The translations under genes and the position numbers were made by a program. Below, piece after piece: positions 20,547 through 34,200 of a stretch of DNA of 64,000 nucleotides. Source of the stretch: Lingula anatina (lineage: Eukaryota > Brachiopoda > Lingulata > Lingulida > Lingulidae); assembly GCF_001039355.2 (NCBI RefSeq), contig NW_019775658.1, positions 109,419 through 173,418 on the forward strand, written 5' to 3'. Within the stretch, counting starts at the first letter, position 1. Each line of letters starts with the position of its first letter. The notes beneath the pieces were generated by a model that was not told the DNA's origin, made no database searches, and saw only the letters and a list, made by a program, of their open reading frames with translations.

Positions 20547-21238
20547 TCTTCTTTTCTACTGCCGTCTTCAGCCTTGAAAAACCTCACAGCAACATACACA
20601 GATCCGTTGAAAAATGCAAAACTTTGGTGTCCTTTCCTCACCTGTAGAATTTGAGACACCGGAAATAAACAGGTGTCCGTTGAGCATGCGTCAAGGTGAT
20701 TCAAACTATTTCACACATTCCATTCAGATTAGGTCAATTTAGTCGTCGAATCCATGGGACAATGGGCGTTTAATTGCTAATTTGATTCATTTCCTTTTAT
20801 CCGTTTCAGCAAAACAAGACAAAAATTTTTTTTTGAATAAAGTTGATTGGGTTCGCATTGTACATGTACTAAATTGACTGAGTTGACGCGCCCGCGTAAA
20901 CAGGCATTGTACAGGTTGTAGGTAAAATTAGGAATGCAGGTGTGTTAGCCAGTATAGTGGAACGTTGCGTGGGCTGAATTATCAAATTATTCGTTCTTGC
21001 AAGACGCTTATTTTCGGATTTGATAACCACCGAGTGACCCATTGCCCAATTTAAGTGTGCTCATTGGCATTTTAACAATAATTACAGTAATATATTTTAA
21101 TTTTAAAAGACACGCATGTACATGTATTCAAGTTGAAAAAAAAATCTGCAAAACGGTGTAGGTCTGTTGAATCATATCGCAGTCTACGATATAATTCCCT
21201 GGTCTGTTCAGGAGGAGCTATTCAGGCCTATTGACTTT

Positions 21239-21287
<49 letters not shown>

Positions 21288-22136
21288 TTTTTATTTTATT
21301 TTATTTTATTTTATTTTGTTGTACGGGCAAATGTCTCTACCTCGTTATGTTGGAATAATGCGACATTAAACATTACCAGTTCTTTAATAAGACCATTACA
21401 AGTTAATTAAAAACCAAATGGTAAAGTGAATGAGAGCAATAAAAAAATAATAATTTACAAGTCGCTAACCAAGGCTAAATTCCGGAAACTGTATTGCTAT
21501 CTGGCTGTTATCACGAGCTACAATGATTAAAAGGCTTAGGAAAAATATGTCATTTTACAAATAGAATGATTTAGGTTATAGCCTAAGCCCTTGGTGTTTT
21601 AAGTGCATTTACAGCTTGGACGAAAAATACTATCCGTCCAAGTTTTCAGGGAGCTCGTGCCAGACTTATTGCTGCACCCAGTCTATTAAATTGGCGTCCA
21701 GACAAACCCACGCCCCCCTTTTTTGTTATCTTATCATTTACTATCTATTTTTTAAAATCCTGACAGGATTCTGATTGTAATGATTTCAAAATGAAAAAAA
21801 GAGATTTTTCAATGTAAGATTTATTATTATTATTAATTTTTTTTTTTTTTTTTTTTTTTGTGGTTTTTCATAGTTAGATGGGTGCATATGGCCACAGTTT
21901 AATCCAAGTGAAATTCTCATTGAAGAGGTCAGTTTAGGGAAGGTTGTCTCGACAAAAATTGACATAAAAGATTTCCATAAAGGCGCATTACAAACTTGGA
22001 ACTGATTTTCGATAGATTGAACGTCTGATCCAATGAATCATGAATGGTCTTTTCTAATAAAATCCCACAAAACATGTCTTTCCTGATATTATTTCTTATG
22101 CAAATTGAACAAAAAACAACAATATCTTAATTTTTA
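20547..22136. other. 5' flank of gene A and intergenic DNA
   Basis: Upstream of the gene A start codon. There is no obvious TATA box at a position I could defend. It contains an (ATTT)n/(TTTTA)n stretch at 21234-21318 and a T-run at about 21837-21860. The last 300 bases (from about 21835) are repeated at the start of both following contigs. Confidence 0.5.
21234..21318. repeat. (ATTT)n / (ATTTT)n microsatellite
   Basis: Tandem ATTT units that pass into ATTTT units in the 5' flank of gene A. Confidence 0.95.
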
Positions 22137-22137
22137 N
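22137..22137. other. Single-N contig join 3
   Basis: The T-run plus following 300 bases at 21837-22136 recur at 22141 onward and at 31209 onward. The contigs start in the homopolymer, which is where short-read assemblies commonly break. Confidence 0.9.
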
Positions 22138-22329
22138 TTATTTTTTTTTTTTTTTTTTTTTTTTTGTGGTTTTTCATAGTTAGATGGGTGCATATGGCCA
22201 CAGTTTAATCCAAGTGAAATTCTCATTGAAGAGGTCAGTTTAGGGAAGGTTGTCCCGACAAAAATTGACATAAAAGATTTCCATAAAGGCGCATTACAAA
22301 CTTGGAACTGATTTTCGATAGATTGAACG

Positions 22330-22468
22330 GGGGCGTCTCGATAGTCCGAAGGTTCATTGGTCCGAAAAGTGGTAACATTTTCATCGATTTTTTAATCAAG
22401 TTCTATAGTGAACATTCGGACCAATGAACCTTCGGACTATTGAACCTTCGGACTATCGCTACGGCCCC
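22330..22468. mobile_element. 139 bp MITE with 9 bp target duplication, present on one allele only
   Basis: Flanked by GATTGAACG on both sides (22321-22329 and 22469-22477). The ends are imperfect inverted repeats beginning GGGGC and sharing GATAGTCCGAAGGTTCA and TTGGTCCGAA. The matching positions in the contigs on either side (about 22020 and 31395) have a single GATTGAACG and no insert. A 9 bp duplication suggests a Mutator-like element, but the family is not certain. No coding frame. Confidence 0.85.
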
Positions 22469-22477
22469 GATTGAACG

Positions 22478-25400
22478 TCTGATCCAATGAATCATGAATG
22501 GTCTTTTTCTAATAAAATCCCACAAAACATGTCTTTCCTGATATTATTTCTTATGCAAATTGAACAAAAAACAACAATATCTTAATTTTTAAGTAATTTA
22601 TTTCTTCATTTGTGAGTTCTAATGGAAAATATACTAATAACAACCTGAAGCAATTCACCTGGCCCATAGGCTGAAAAGATTTTGGGCAAGGGTGATCTTG
22701 CTAGGTTGATGTAAAATACAATTTTTAAAAATAATGTTATCAGTAAATGATTCTGGTTGTATTCCCTGATAGGCAATAGTCTCCTTAGCCTCAACCTAGT
22801 GACATGTTACTGCTATAAAGCCTTTATGACCACCAATAAAAATCTATGACGAATACATTTGGAAATGCCTCAATTTGATCTTAACAAGCAGGAGGGGCAT
22901 GCAGCCTTACATTCAACACATTCACAGACATAACCATTGTCAACTTGGAATTTTTTTTACTTCAAAGACAATATATTTGGTAAGCCAAGCACTCCTGTTA
23001 CCTATAGGTCACAGACTGTTATAAAATGCTAAGATATAATGAAGCTACATAATCCAAATAGTTACAAAGATTATGAAAATCAGCTGAGTTCTGCCATTTT
23101 TAAGTTACAAAAGGACCACTCAAACAAAAGAGCACTCTAGTACTACAAGCCATCTTCAAGCAAACTGGTATAGAAGGGATTAATTTACCATCCGAAATTA
23201 GCTCATCACTTCATAATCTAACTATGTAACAAGTCCATCTATATATGATGAATAAGTATTTTCTGGCAAAGTAAAAATTGTTAAAAGCCCATTTTGCCAT
23301 TTTTATGAGCCTTTGTTGGCTTGGTCATATAGTAATAGTGCATATAATTACAATAGTAAAATATTAACGAGGAATATTAATCATCAAAATGACTTATGTA
23401 CATATGACCACGTTATAATGATTATATTTGCCACAATGTTATCAATATCTTGCAGAAATATGGCAACAAATATCTGAGAAACAATGTTTCCCATGTTAAA
23501 ACTGTAAATAGTATATCAGTAAACCTCAAATATCCTGGTAAAATATACACATTATTTATGTGAAAAAATAGGAATTGGACTCAACAAACTTCCAATTATA
23601 TACAGGGCATGCAAAAGATACATTTTTTTTTTTTTTGGAAAAAATATCTCAACCAATCTACAATGGTGAAATTAACCATTTTACAAGTAATGGTCCAAGG
23701 AAAGGTGTTTACAACCAGAATAGCCCCCCCCCCCTCTTCAACCACGAGTGGCATGGTTCACTTAAACGGAAAAACCTTATCAGCTGAGTTGTAAACTAAG
23801 TATAAAGCAGCAGTTTTTCTTCATATCTACAGCCTTCTTTGCATTAAAAGTGCACTAAATTTGTAAAAATTAAGCTGTAAATTGTAGAAAAATTACTTCT
23901 TTAATCTTAGAACAATAAGTATACCTTGTACATCCAAGTAATGTTAATTAAAAATAACATGGCTAATTGCTAATTGTATTTTGTTAAATCTTGAAAATTA
24001 GGCCCAGGGAATGCAGTCCTCTGCAACATACACTTCATATATGCTGTACGTGTTGGAAAATTGGTTATCATACAAACTGTCCTTTTATAATTTCTAAATA
24101 AAATAAAGTATCATGCAAAGACATCTTTCGTAAAATTCAGTACATTAGGTATCTTAGACAGTCCTGGCCACTTATGTTTATATATTAATTTTTTTGTGTA
24201 TTTACAATGCTTATGAAATGGCTATCCTTTGTCATCAAAAAATTGCTAAGAGTAAGCCTTTTAACGTCTAGTGTTACATGCCCTGGGCCTACAAGAACCT
24301 TCAATGAAAATGGCATTGGTTTGAAAAAAACATTAGAACTGATTAAGATTTATTCTACTAACTACAAAATTGTACTGTTTGACTGTACGTGGCACAGGTA
24401 ATATAACACTCCTGTTTCATTCTTTCCATTCACAACCAGTGCAAAAATACTAATTTGTAAATTTTACAATTAATGTAGGCCCTGGACAAAAAAAAAAAAA
24501 AAAAAAAAAAAATCTGTCACAACCATAATGAGTGAAATTACACATATGATGGAAGCAAATAAATTTAAATTTCTTAAGATAAGGAATCTTTAAACTGAGA
24601 TAAATTAATTATCACATCATGAGCAATTTGTATATTCAGTGTTCTCAATATTCAAAAGCTAGTAAAATGTACAACGGAATGGATACATATTTTCTCAAAA
24701 TGGCCCAGGAATTTAATGCATCTAGACACAGAATTTCAAATCAACAAATATTATCAAAGATCTGTTGTGGTTTAAAACATAATGGAAATTGTTGGCATAT
24801 TACAAGTCAAAAACTAACGTCTTCTATGCTTCTAAGTACACAATTTATATTTTTGTAACATACTCAATGGTTGTGTCTTGAATATCCAGTCATAAAAGTT
24901 GAAGACCTATAAAGTCTATTTTTTTTTCTTCTGGAGTGCTGCAATGCTAAGAAACAAACCCTCCACTCTGCCTGGACAAATTACTAGTACTGATATCTAT
25001 TGCAGGTCAGATCACTGACTGGGAATGATAAAACATTTCAGTTACATTTAGTACATCTCTATTTTCTTCTTTTTTAATCAAAATTGTGGTGTATATATAT
25101 CACACATTTGCATCTTAATGTGAATCAGATTCACTAGTTCCACTTGCATGAAATGCCTTAAATATCATAACAATTATATGGCCTATAAACCATTTTTATA
25201 TTAATCATTTTATATTAATGTTTCAATTTTTAGTCCTATTAACACACACACACACACAGCCAAATGAAGAAAGGTAGGGAATGCCTTTAAATAAAAAAAT
25301 CAACAAAACCACCAACTTTGCCATGCTTTGATTTCATACTGCATTCAATTCAAAATAAGTCTTTCTTCAAAAATTTTAGTTTGTAATACACCACCATGAC

Positions 25401-25582
25401 ATAATTTTTTCATAATAATTTCAAGCAGAGATAAAAAAAAAAAGGCCCCTGATCTTCAAGTTCATTTTACTGAACATTCCCCTCTTTTTGCTTTTATAAA
25501 CTGCCCTAGCTGGTTTCACGTCACTCCTCTCCACTCCAGCATAATTTATCCAGGAATCTCATCCTTATTTTTTGATTCTTGG
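22478..25582. other. Downstream region of gene B, allele 1 (no gene seen)
   Basis: AT-rich DNA 3' of the gene B stop codon, matching 31390-34473. All frames are short and differ between the alleles by frameshifting indels, which argues against coding. Part of it may be 3'UTR. It includes T-, A- and C-runs (e.g. 23622-23636, 24489-24511) and a (CA)n at 25242-25258. Confidence 0.5.
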
Positions 25583-28500
25583 TCACTCATATCTGACAAG
25601 ACAGACAGCTGCAGTCAACATCAAAATAACAGAAATGACAGATGGGAGATTGATTTCACATCCTGACCTGATGCTTGGTCCTAAATTGGGACAGGCAGGC
25701 CCCTGACATTCATCAGATTCTGAAATCAATGATTTAAAGAAGTCACATATCTGCCCAGCTCTATCTCTGGAATTACATATCATTCCATTATTAAAAAAAA
25801 AAAAAGATTTCCTTTTTATGTCTGTGCCAAGACAATATTTACTTCCTGAATTTTAACATAATTATATCGAAATATTTAAGTATAACAGGCACTTCGATTC
25901 ATAACAAAGTATTCTTGAAATTAACCATTATGATAACAATTTGTTTTTCAATACTCACAACTAGATATACAAATGGACCATTTCATTATAAAAAAAAATA
26001 TTGTTATTAAAATGTTGTGAGTCATTCATGGTTAAGTGAGCATTCATCAAAATCAAAGCCAATTTGTTTATACTTACCCAAAAGCATCACCGTGCTTGTT
26101 GTTCTGCCATATTTGTTGTAACCCTCACATTCGTACCGTCCATAATCGGTACTTTCGACATCAAATATTCTAAGATATAAAAATGAATCTGATACATCCA
26201 TATTAGGATAACCATGACCAGACACAACCTCGATACTGTAGTCATTATCTGTATGCAATTTTTGGCGATAGCCGTCAGCCGACACTCTGTACCAGGCAAA
26301 TTCTGGTAATGGCTCACCTGAAAAATTTGATCAAATATTTTTTGAAGAAAACTTAGAAGTTGATTCCTAGTCCAAAAACATAGAATTGAGGAAGTCACAA
26401 AGAGACTTTTTTATTAGCAAGCTCCATGAAAATATGTTGTTTGGTGGTAACATAAAAATATATTGTTTGGTGGTCAATGTCAATGAGAATAAAACCCATC
26501 CCCAACCCTTACAAGTTAAAAAGCCCAAATTTCATGTAAGAGAGTCATCTAAAAAGAGAGGCTGTCCTTGACACAGCCTATAAACTAACTTCAGAACACC
26601 CATAAGTTTATGTGAAAAGGTCTTTAGTAATGCCACATCTACCACAATAAGCTAACAAAGAAAAAGAACATCAGTGCAGCTATTTTCATCATATTGAATA
26701 TACAACTTGAAATGTACACCAACAATCTTTAATAGTACTTATTAAATATCTTACAATCCACAAACAATCTATATCATCACTTGCTAACTTTTTACCTGAG
26801 ATTATACACTCCAGTGTAACTTCAAATGAACCTGGGGCTTGGTACCTCTCTTTAAATGATGCCTTTCCAGTTGGCTTAAAGGCCACTACTAATTTAACCG
26901 TAGCTTCGGCTGGTTGATTGACATCATTATTAGCAGTGCACCTGTATGAGCCTCCAGCATCCCTCGTTACATTTCGCAGGGAAAGTGTGGTATTCTAGAT
27001 GGATAAAACGTTGTATGTAGAAGTTATACAATAACATATTTGCAGTCAGTTCTGCATTTTGGGTACATATTGCTGGACTAGGTTGCAGTTTCTTTCATAA
27101 AATTAAAAATCTACCAGAATAATTGACTTTTCAATTAAAAAATTCATTTTCAAGTCTCAAAATCTATTGAACAGTTCAACAGTACTATAGTACAATATAT
27201 GGGTTTTACCCACCACATAAATTTTCCTTCAGAAGAAAGTGATTTTCTACTACCCACAACTCATTCCTAGACCCATTCTTGCACTTAGAATCTATATTCT
27301 ATTCCAAATGTAATTTTTAAATTAATGATTTATTTCTAGATAATTGATTGGCCATGTCTCCCTCTCCCTTTCATAAGGAACTATCAATGAAAGGTGCTTC
27401 CTATAAAGTTATATTTGAGGGGATTTAGAATTTTTAGTCTAAATTGGAAAAGATGGGTAGCTAAGCAGTATATGTATAGACACAGAATACATTGCTATAT
27501 AATATGAAACTGTAGAAAATATGACTACATATGAAAATTTCAAACACGTAGAATGTAAATTTAATTTAGACTTACACTGAGGGAGTAAACCTCCCCAGGG
27601 AGCGGCAGTGGGCTACCATTAAGCCTAGTCCATGTGACCACTGGGGTGGGTGTCCCAGCAGCTGTACAGGTCAAATTAACATCCTTACCCCTCTCTACCT
27701 CCACTGATGCTGGAGCATGAATGATATATGGTCTAACTAGAAAAAGAGAACAGATACAAAAGATAAAATCAACAAGTAAAATTAAAATTTCTGTGCACTA
27801 ATTTCCAGCTCTTGGTCACATTTTTTTTTTGGGGGGGGAATAGCCTGAAAGACTTAATGAGGTGCATTTTCCCTTAACAATTCAAACAAATATATTGGTC
27901 ATTTACTTAATGCACAGTCACATTTTTGCCACAATAAAGTATACAATTGAATTTTACTTAAAGACTTGCAAACTGTGACTTCGGGGTATATATATTGTAA
28001 TCCCTGCTGGTTTACACTTTGAAATGCAAAGTTCAGGTCATAAAATTATGGCTACCATCTGTAGATTACGATGATATTCTATCATGAAAACTGTAAAGTG
28101 AGTGTTTTGAAACAAATTGGATATTTAAAATTATGCACCCAGTATTATCTTGATAATACTTCACAAAATCATACTGCTGCTCCAGGCCATTATTTAGGCA
28201 TCCCAAAACAAGGCCCTAAACAAGAGGCAGTTATTATACTAAACCTTATATTGGAAGTATAAAATACTGTCAAACACAGTCTTATCTTTTTACAATACAT
28301 ACTCCAAGGATATTTGAAATATATACCATAGCAGCACAGCAAACAAATGAATGACTCAGATTAGATAAGACATATGTAAATTAGCTAAGCTGGGTGCTAC
28401 TTAAACATACCATGGCTGGCTGACCCTCTAGTTCTGGATATTATAAAGGGAGAGCAAAACATTTTATGACTCCCCCCCCCCTCCAAGCAAATGAGACAAT

Positions 28501-30840
28501 TTCAAAAAAAAATTAGTGCCATTTAGAGCAATTCAAACCTATGAAAAGGCATAATTTGAATCTTCTCTCTGTCTTTGTGCAATTCTGTGGGCTGGTGCCA
28601 AAATCACCAAATAGGGAGGGAGATAGGCAAGGTCAACCTTTGATTAATGAGCACAAAACCACCCATCCCATACTTTACAAATAAGCATAAATCTACCCAC
28701 CCTAAACTTAAAAAAATTTTTTTTTTTTGCATAATTCCAAAAGAAAACAAGTCCAATTTGATAAAAGAACTAATTAAATATCTCACACAGTAAGATTAAG
28801 ACTTTCACAGTATATACATACAGTGGAATGGGTATAGCATGGGTACGTATTAGCAACAAGCCGAAACTTTACAAATAGCTTACCAGGGATGGTTAGCAGC
28901 CCAACCTTGCATGGGTACAAGCTGGGGTTAGTTCCTTGAATGGTCACCTTGCAGATATACTGGCCACTGTCGGACTGTTCAAGCTGATTGATGACCAGAG
29001 TGGATAAGGTATTCTGATTTTCCGGATCAGTTGTGATCTCAATCTCATACTGAAAGTGAAAGTGGGTCACCAATTATTTCCTATGCTATGTTTAGAATAG
29101 GATAGATGAAAGGGATAATAACTCTTCGTATGAGATCTGTATTTCACAATAAAACATTGTGAATAACTCATATAAATATAATATATTGTTTTACGACAAA
29201 AAACAGCAGTTATAGCTTTTATTCTGATATCTGCGCTGGTCTTCAGATCACGTGACCTCCATTGATGGCTATACTCTGTTATAATCTCTTAAGAGATTTT
29301 ATCAAAAAACCAAACTAAAAAAAAAAAAAAAAAAACAGGGACTAACTTTGAATGTAAAAATGGATTCATTAACCATTGGTAAGTATGGGAAAATTGTTTT
29401 TTACTCCAGGAAAATTCATTTTTTGGCCAGAACGAAGAGTTTTTATCCCTTTAATATCACCCAATGGATGGAGCCACCAGCCACTTAAATGCATTCAATT
29501 GGGGAAAGAACCCACTTCAATGTTTTTTTAACAACAGAAGTCACATATTTCATAAAAGAAACAAGAAAAAATGCCTTGGATAGTGTTTTGAAGGAAAGAG
29601 TTGGAATGAATGAGGTAAAATTGGTGTAGGTAAACATACTGTAACCATAAAGATGCACCATATATTTTTAAAGACTACATCTATACTCACCCTTTGTTCT
29701 TCATGATCAAAAATAACCTCTTGGTCCCCAGCGTAGAGATGCCGATCTTCATGATACCAGTGAATCTAAAATAATTCAACATATTTCATGCTCTTTATAC
29801 AGGGTCCTCTTTATAAAACTTTCTGAAATTCATAAACCAGTTCTTGGCTAAAGACAGAAACATAAATTTGGTTCTATTTCGGTCCTGGATAAATGTGTAG
29901 TACTAGTAGTCTACTTCATTTATATATCTGGCTATATGACAAACTAACTTGCCATATCTTACATTTGGTAAATCAGACCCAGCAACCTTTCTTTTACTGG
30001 ACTTCTACTGGTTAACCTCAAGTAAAATTGAAAGTTAAAAAAGAAAGCCATTACTTTTGATTGAAATTTAAGAAATAAAAATCAGAACTATTTAGTTCAT
30101 ATTTGTCCATGCAGAATATATTATGAATAATTTACACCTTACATTATGGACAAGCCAATTTTTTTTGAGAAATGCCAAAAATAAAAAAGCCTCATAGGGA
30201 GGAAAAAAGGGAGCATTCAGATAAACCCATCATACTAGCTGGATCAATCCAATTCTGTAAGAGATTCCCCCAGAGAGCAATCACTGTAATGGTCACATCT
30301 GATACATACTCCTAGAGCTGCTAGGGGATAAATAAGCCAAAAAAGCTAATTACCCCTTATACCCCCTTTACACTGGACGGCGACCTTTCTGCGTCCTTTC
30401 TGCGACCATGAAATTTGGCATCGTTGTGGTCTTAATAAGGAGGCACAAGCATTGTTTTTGTATGAGAATGAATGCTCAATGATCGGCCAGTTGTCGGCAT
30501 GTAAAATATTATAATTTTTAACTCTCAAATGGGGCCGTACTGCTGGACGCAGAAAGGACGCTGCCCAGTGTAAAGGGGCCCTTAGCTGCTAGTCAGACAA
30601 TTAAGCTGATTACACTGCATGCAATTTAGTGAGAATTAATCCCCTGCAGAGTTGGGTCGATTCATCTCATATGATGGGTTTAACTGAACGCTCCCTACGC
30701 AATACTTACAACATTACTTTGAAGCTGGCTTACAACACACGTAAGTCTGGCTGTGCCAGCAATGGCCACAACTTCTGGAATGATTTCTTGGGTGATTTTA
30801 GTTTGTGACCCAGACTGGCCACTGTTACTCCCACATCCTG
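25583..30840 (-). CDS. Second allele of gene B, exons 2-8 (first exon missing)
   Basis: Exons 30840-30710, 29765-29691, 29049-28884, 27736-27576, 26994-26796, 26317-26078, 25719-25583 (stop TGA). They match exons 2-8 of gene B at 39538-34474 in length and phase. The exon differences I could see are mainly synonymous; the amino acid changes are one Arg/Gly next to the Ig3 Trp and three conservative changes in the C-terminal hydrophobic segment. Exon 1 is absent because the contig ends in intron 1, where this allele carries a TTAA-type MITE. Read as an allelic copy, not a separate gene. Confidence 0.75.
29111..29450. mobile_element. TTAA-type MITE in intron 3 of gene B, allele 1
   Basis: 340 bp with inverted ends of the form AGGGATAATAACTCTTCGT. 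The right flank is TTAA; the left flank has decayed to TGAA. In the other allele (38028-38362) both flanks are TTAA. A four-base TTAA target is typical of piggyBac and Kolobok elements. No coding frame. Confidence 0.75.
30208..30696. mobile_element. Foldback MITE (AGGG family), next to an exon, with another MITE inside
   Basis: Inverted ends beginning AGGGAGC and sharing AAACCCATCATA, then inner arms near GGATCAATCC. Its right end stops only 13 bases from the end of exon 2 of gene B, so the splice donor sits at the border of the element. A second element is nested at 30360-30581. The other allele (39133-39394) has the outer element alone. Confidence 0.7.
30360..30581. mobile_element. Harbinger-like MITE with TTA duplication, present on one allele only
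   Basis: 222 bp flanked by TTA on both sides (30357-30359 and 30582-30584). The inverted ends share CCCCTTTACACTGG and, further in, CCTTTCTGCGTCC. The empty site, with one TTA, is seen in the other allele at about 39281. TWA target and GGGCC-like ends fit PIF/Harbinger MITEs. No coding frame. Confidence 0.8.
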
Positions 30841-31189
30841 CTACAGAAAAAAAAGAGATCAGTTGATTAATTGCCCACTTGTGCACGTGCGTTTCATATG
30901 TAAACATCTGGTCTTGACTGCGATTCGGAGTTACTCCGATTTAACCCAGCTCCCAATTTGGGTTTATTTCGACCGCGGTCAGGGGTACGTCGTCCATTCA
31001 CATTAGAAAAGTTAACAGCGATAGGACCGAGAATAGCCTATGTGTGAGTTTTTTTGTTTGACCAAGCTTTTGTTTGAAGCTTAAGGCAAGTGCCATGGAA
31101 GCACTGATCTGCTTTTAAAATAATGGCGGGCTCAAAGGTATGTTTAGTCACGCTCACATTTTTTAAGACCGTGTTTTTACATACATTAA

Positions 31190-31206
31190 AGAGATAATAA
31201 CTCTTC
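31190..31206. mobile_element. Left end of a TTAA-type MITE, cut off by the contig end
   Basis: After TTAA (31186-31189) the contig reads AGAGATAATAACTCTTC and stops at N. This is the terminal sequence of the MITE at 29111-29450. The other allele continues from the same TTAA (about 39918-39921) into unique sequence, so it is the empty site. Confidence 0.7.
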
Positions 31207-31207
31207 N
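31207..31207. other. Single-N contig join 4
   Basis: Joins the end of one haplotype contig to the start (a T-run) of the other, so that about 9 kb follow twice. Confidence 0.9.
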
Positions 31208-34200
31208 ATTTTTTTTTTTTTTTTTTTTTTTGTGGTTTTTCATAGTTAGATGGGTGCATATGGCCACAGTTTAATCCAAGTGAAATTCTCATTGAAGAGG
31301 TCAGTTTAGGGAAGGTTGTCTCGACAAAAATTGACATAAAAGATTTCCATAAAGGCGCATTACAAACTTGGAACTGATTTTCGATAGATTGAACGTCTGA
31401 TCCAATGAATCATGAATGGTCTTTTCTAATAAAATCCCACAAAACATGTCTTTCCTGATATTATTTCTTATGCAAATTGAACAAAAAACAACAATATCTT
31501 AATTTTTAAGTAATTTATTTCTTCATTTGTGAGTTCTAATGGAAAATATACTAATAACAACCTGAAGCATTTCACCTGGCCCATAGGCTGAAAAGATTTT
31601 GGGCAAGGGTGATCTTGCTAGGTTGATGTAAAATACAATTTTTAAAAATAATTTTATCAGTAAATGATTCTGTTTGTATTCCCTGATAGGCAATAGTCTC
31701 CTCTGCCTCAACCTAGTGACACGTTTCTGCTATAAAGCCTTTATGACCACCAATAAAAATTTATGACGAATACATTTGGAAATGCCTCAATTTGATCTTA
31801 ACAAGCAGGAGGGGCATGGAGCCTTACATTCAACACATTCACAGACATTACCATTGTCAACTTGGATTTTTTTTACTTCAAAGACAATATATTTGGTAAG
31901 CCAAGCACTCCTGTTAGGTCACTGACTGTTATAAAATGCTACGATATAATGAAGCTACATAATCCAAATAGTTACAAAGATTATGAAAATCAGCTGAGTT
32001 CTGCCATTTTTAAGTTACATAAGGTCCACTCAAACAAGAGAGCACTCTAGTACTACAAGCCATCTTCAAGCAAACTGGTATAGAAGGGATTAATTTACCA
32101 TCAGAAATTAGCTCATCATTTCGATCATAATCTAACTATGTAACAAGTCCATCTATATATGATGTATAAGTATTTTCTGGCAAAGTAAAAATTGTTAAAA
32201 GCCCATTTTGCCATTTTTATGAGCCTTTGTTGGCTTGATCATATAGTAATAGTGCATATACTTACAATAGTAAAATATTAATGAGGAATATCAATCATCA
32301 AAATGACTTATGTACATATGACCACGTTATAATGATTATATTTGCCACAATGTTATCTTGCAGAAATATGGCAACAAAAACCTAAGAAACAATGCTTCCC
32401 ATGTTAAAACTGTAAATAGTATATCAGTGAACCTATAATATCCTGGTAAAATATACACATTTATGTGAAAAAATAGGAATTGGACTCAACAAACTTCCAA
32501 TTATATACAGGGCATGCAAAAGATACATTTTTTTTTTTTTTTTGGAAAAAATATCTCGACCAATCTACAATGGTGAAATTAACCATTTCACAAGTAATGG
32601 TCCAAGGAAAGGCGTTTACAGCCAGAATAGCCCCCCCCCCCCTTTAACCACGAGTGACATGGTTCACTTAAACGGAAAAACCTTATCAGCGGAGTTGTGC
32701 ACTTAGTATAAAGCAGCAGTTTTTCTTCATATCTACAGCCTTCTTTGCATTAGAAGTGCACTACATTTTAAAAAATTAAGCTGTAAATTGTAGAAAAATT
32801 ACTTCTTTAATCTTAGAACAATAAGTATACCTTGTACATCCAAGTAATGTTTATTAAAATAACATGGCTAATTGCTAATTGTATTTTGTTAAATCTTGAA
32901 AATTAGGCCCAGGGAACGCAGTCCTCTGCAACATACACTTCATACATGCGGTACGTGTTGGAAAATTGGTTATCATACAAATTGTCCTTTTATAATTTCT
33001 AAATAAAATAAAGTATCATGCAAAGATACCTTTCGTAAAAATTCAGTACATTAGGTATCTTAGACAGTCCTGGCCACTTATGTTTATATTTTATTTTTTT
33101 TTGTGTATTTACAATGCTTATGAAATGGCTATCCTTTGCCATAAAAAAATTGTTAAGAGTAGGCCTTTTAATGTCTAGTGTTACATGACCTGGGCCTACA
33201 AGAACCTTCAATAAAAATGGCATTGGTTTGAAAAAAATATTAGAACTGATTAAGATTTATTCTACTAACTACAAAATTGTACTGTTTGACAGTACGTGGC
33301 ACAGGTAATATAACACTCCTGTTTCATTCTTTCCATTCACAACCAGTACAAAAATACTAATTTGTAAATTTTACAATTAATGTAGGCCTTGGACCAAAAA
33401 AAAAAAAAAAATCTGTCACAACCTTAATGAGTGAAATTACACATATGATGGAAGAAAATAAATTTAAATTTCTTAAGATAAGGAATCTTTAAACTGAGAT
33501 AAATTAATTATCACATCATAAGCAATTTGTATATTCAGTGTTCTCAATATTCAAAAGCTAGTAAAATGCACACAGGAATGGATACATATTTTCTCAAAAT
33601 GCCCCAGAAATTTAATGCATCTAGACACAGAATTTCAAATCAACAAATATATCCAAAGATTGGTTGTGGTTTAAAAACAATGTTGAAATTGTTGGTGTAT
33701 TACAAGCCAAAAACTAATGTCTTCTATGCTCCTAAGTACATAATTTATATTTTTGTAACATACACAATGGTTGTGTCTTGAACATCCAGTCATAAAAGTT
33801 GAAGACATAAAGTCTTTTTTTTTTTGGAGTGCTGCAATGTTAAGAAACAAACCCTCCACTATGCCTGGACAAATTACTAGCACTGATATCTATTGCAGGT
33901 CAGATCACTGACTGGGAATGATAAAACTTTTCAGTTACATTTAGTACATCTCTATTTTTTCTTTTTTAATCAAAATTGTGGTGTATATATCGCACATTTG
34001 CATCTTAATGTGAATCAGATTCACTAGTTCCACTTGCATGAAATGCCTTAAATATCATAACAATCATATGGCCTATAAACCATTTTTATATTAATTTTTT
34101 TATATTAATGTTTCAATTTTTAGTCCTATCAACACACACACACACAGCCAAAAGAAAAAAGGTAGGGAATGCCTTTAAATAAAAAAAAAAATCAACAGTA

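Noticed and set aside
25583-30840. A fourth, independent three-Ig gene
   Set aside because: It lacks a first exon, ends at an N, and matches gene B over exons, introns and 3' flank; treated as the second allele.
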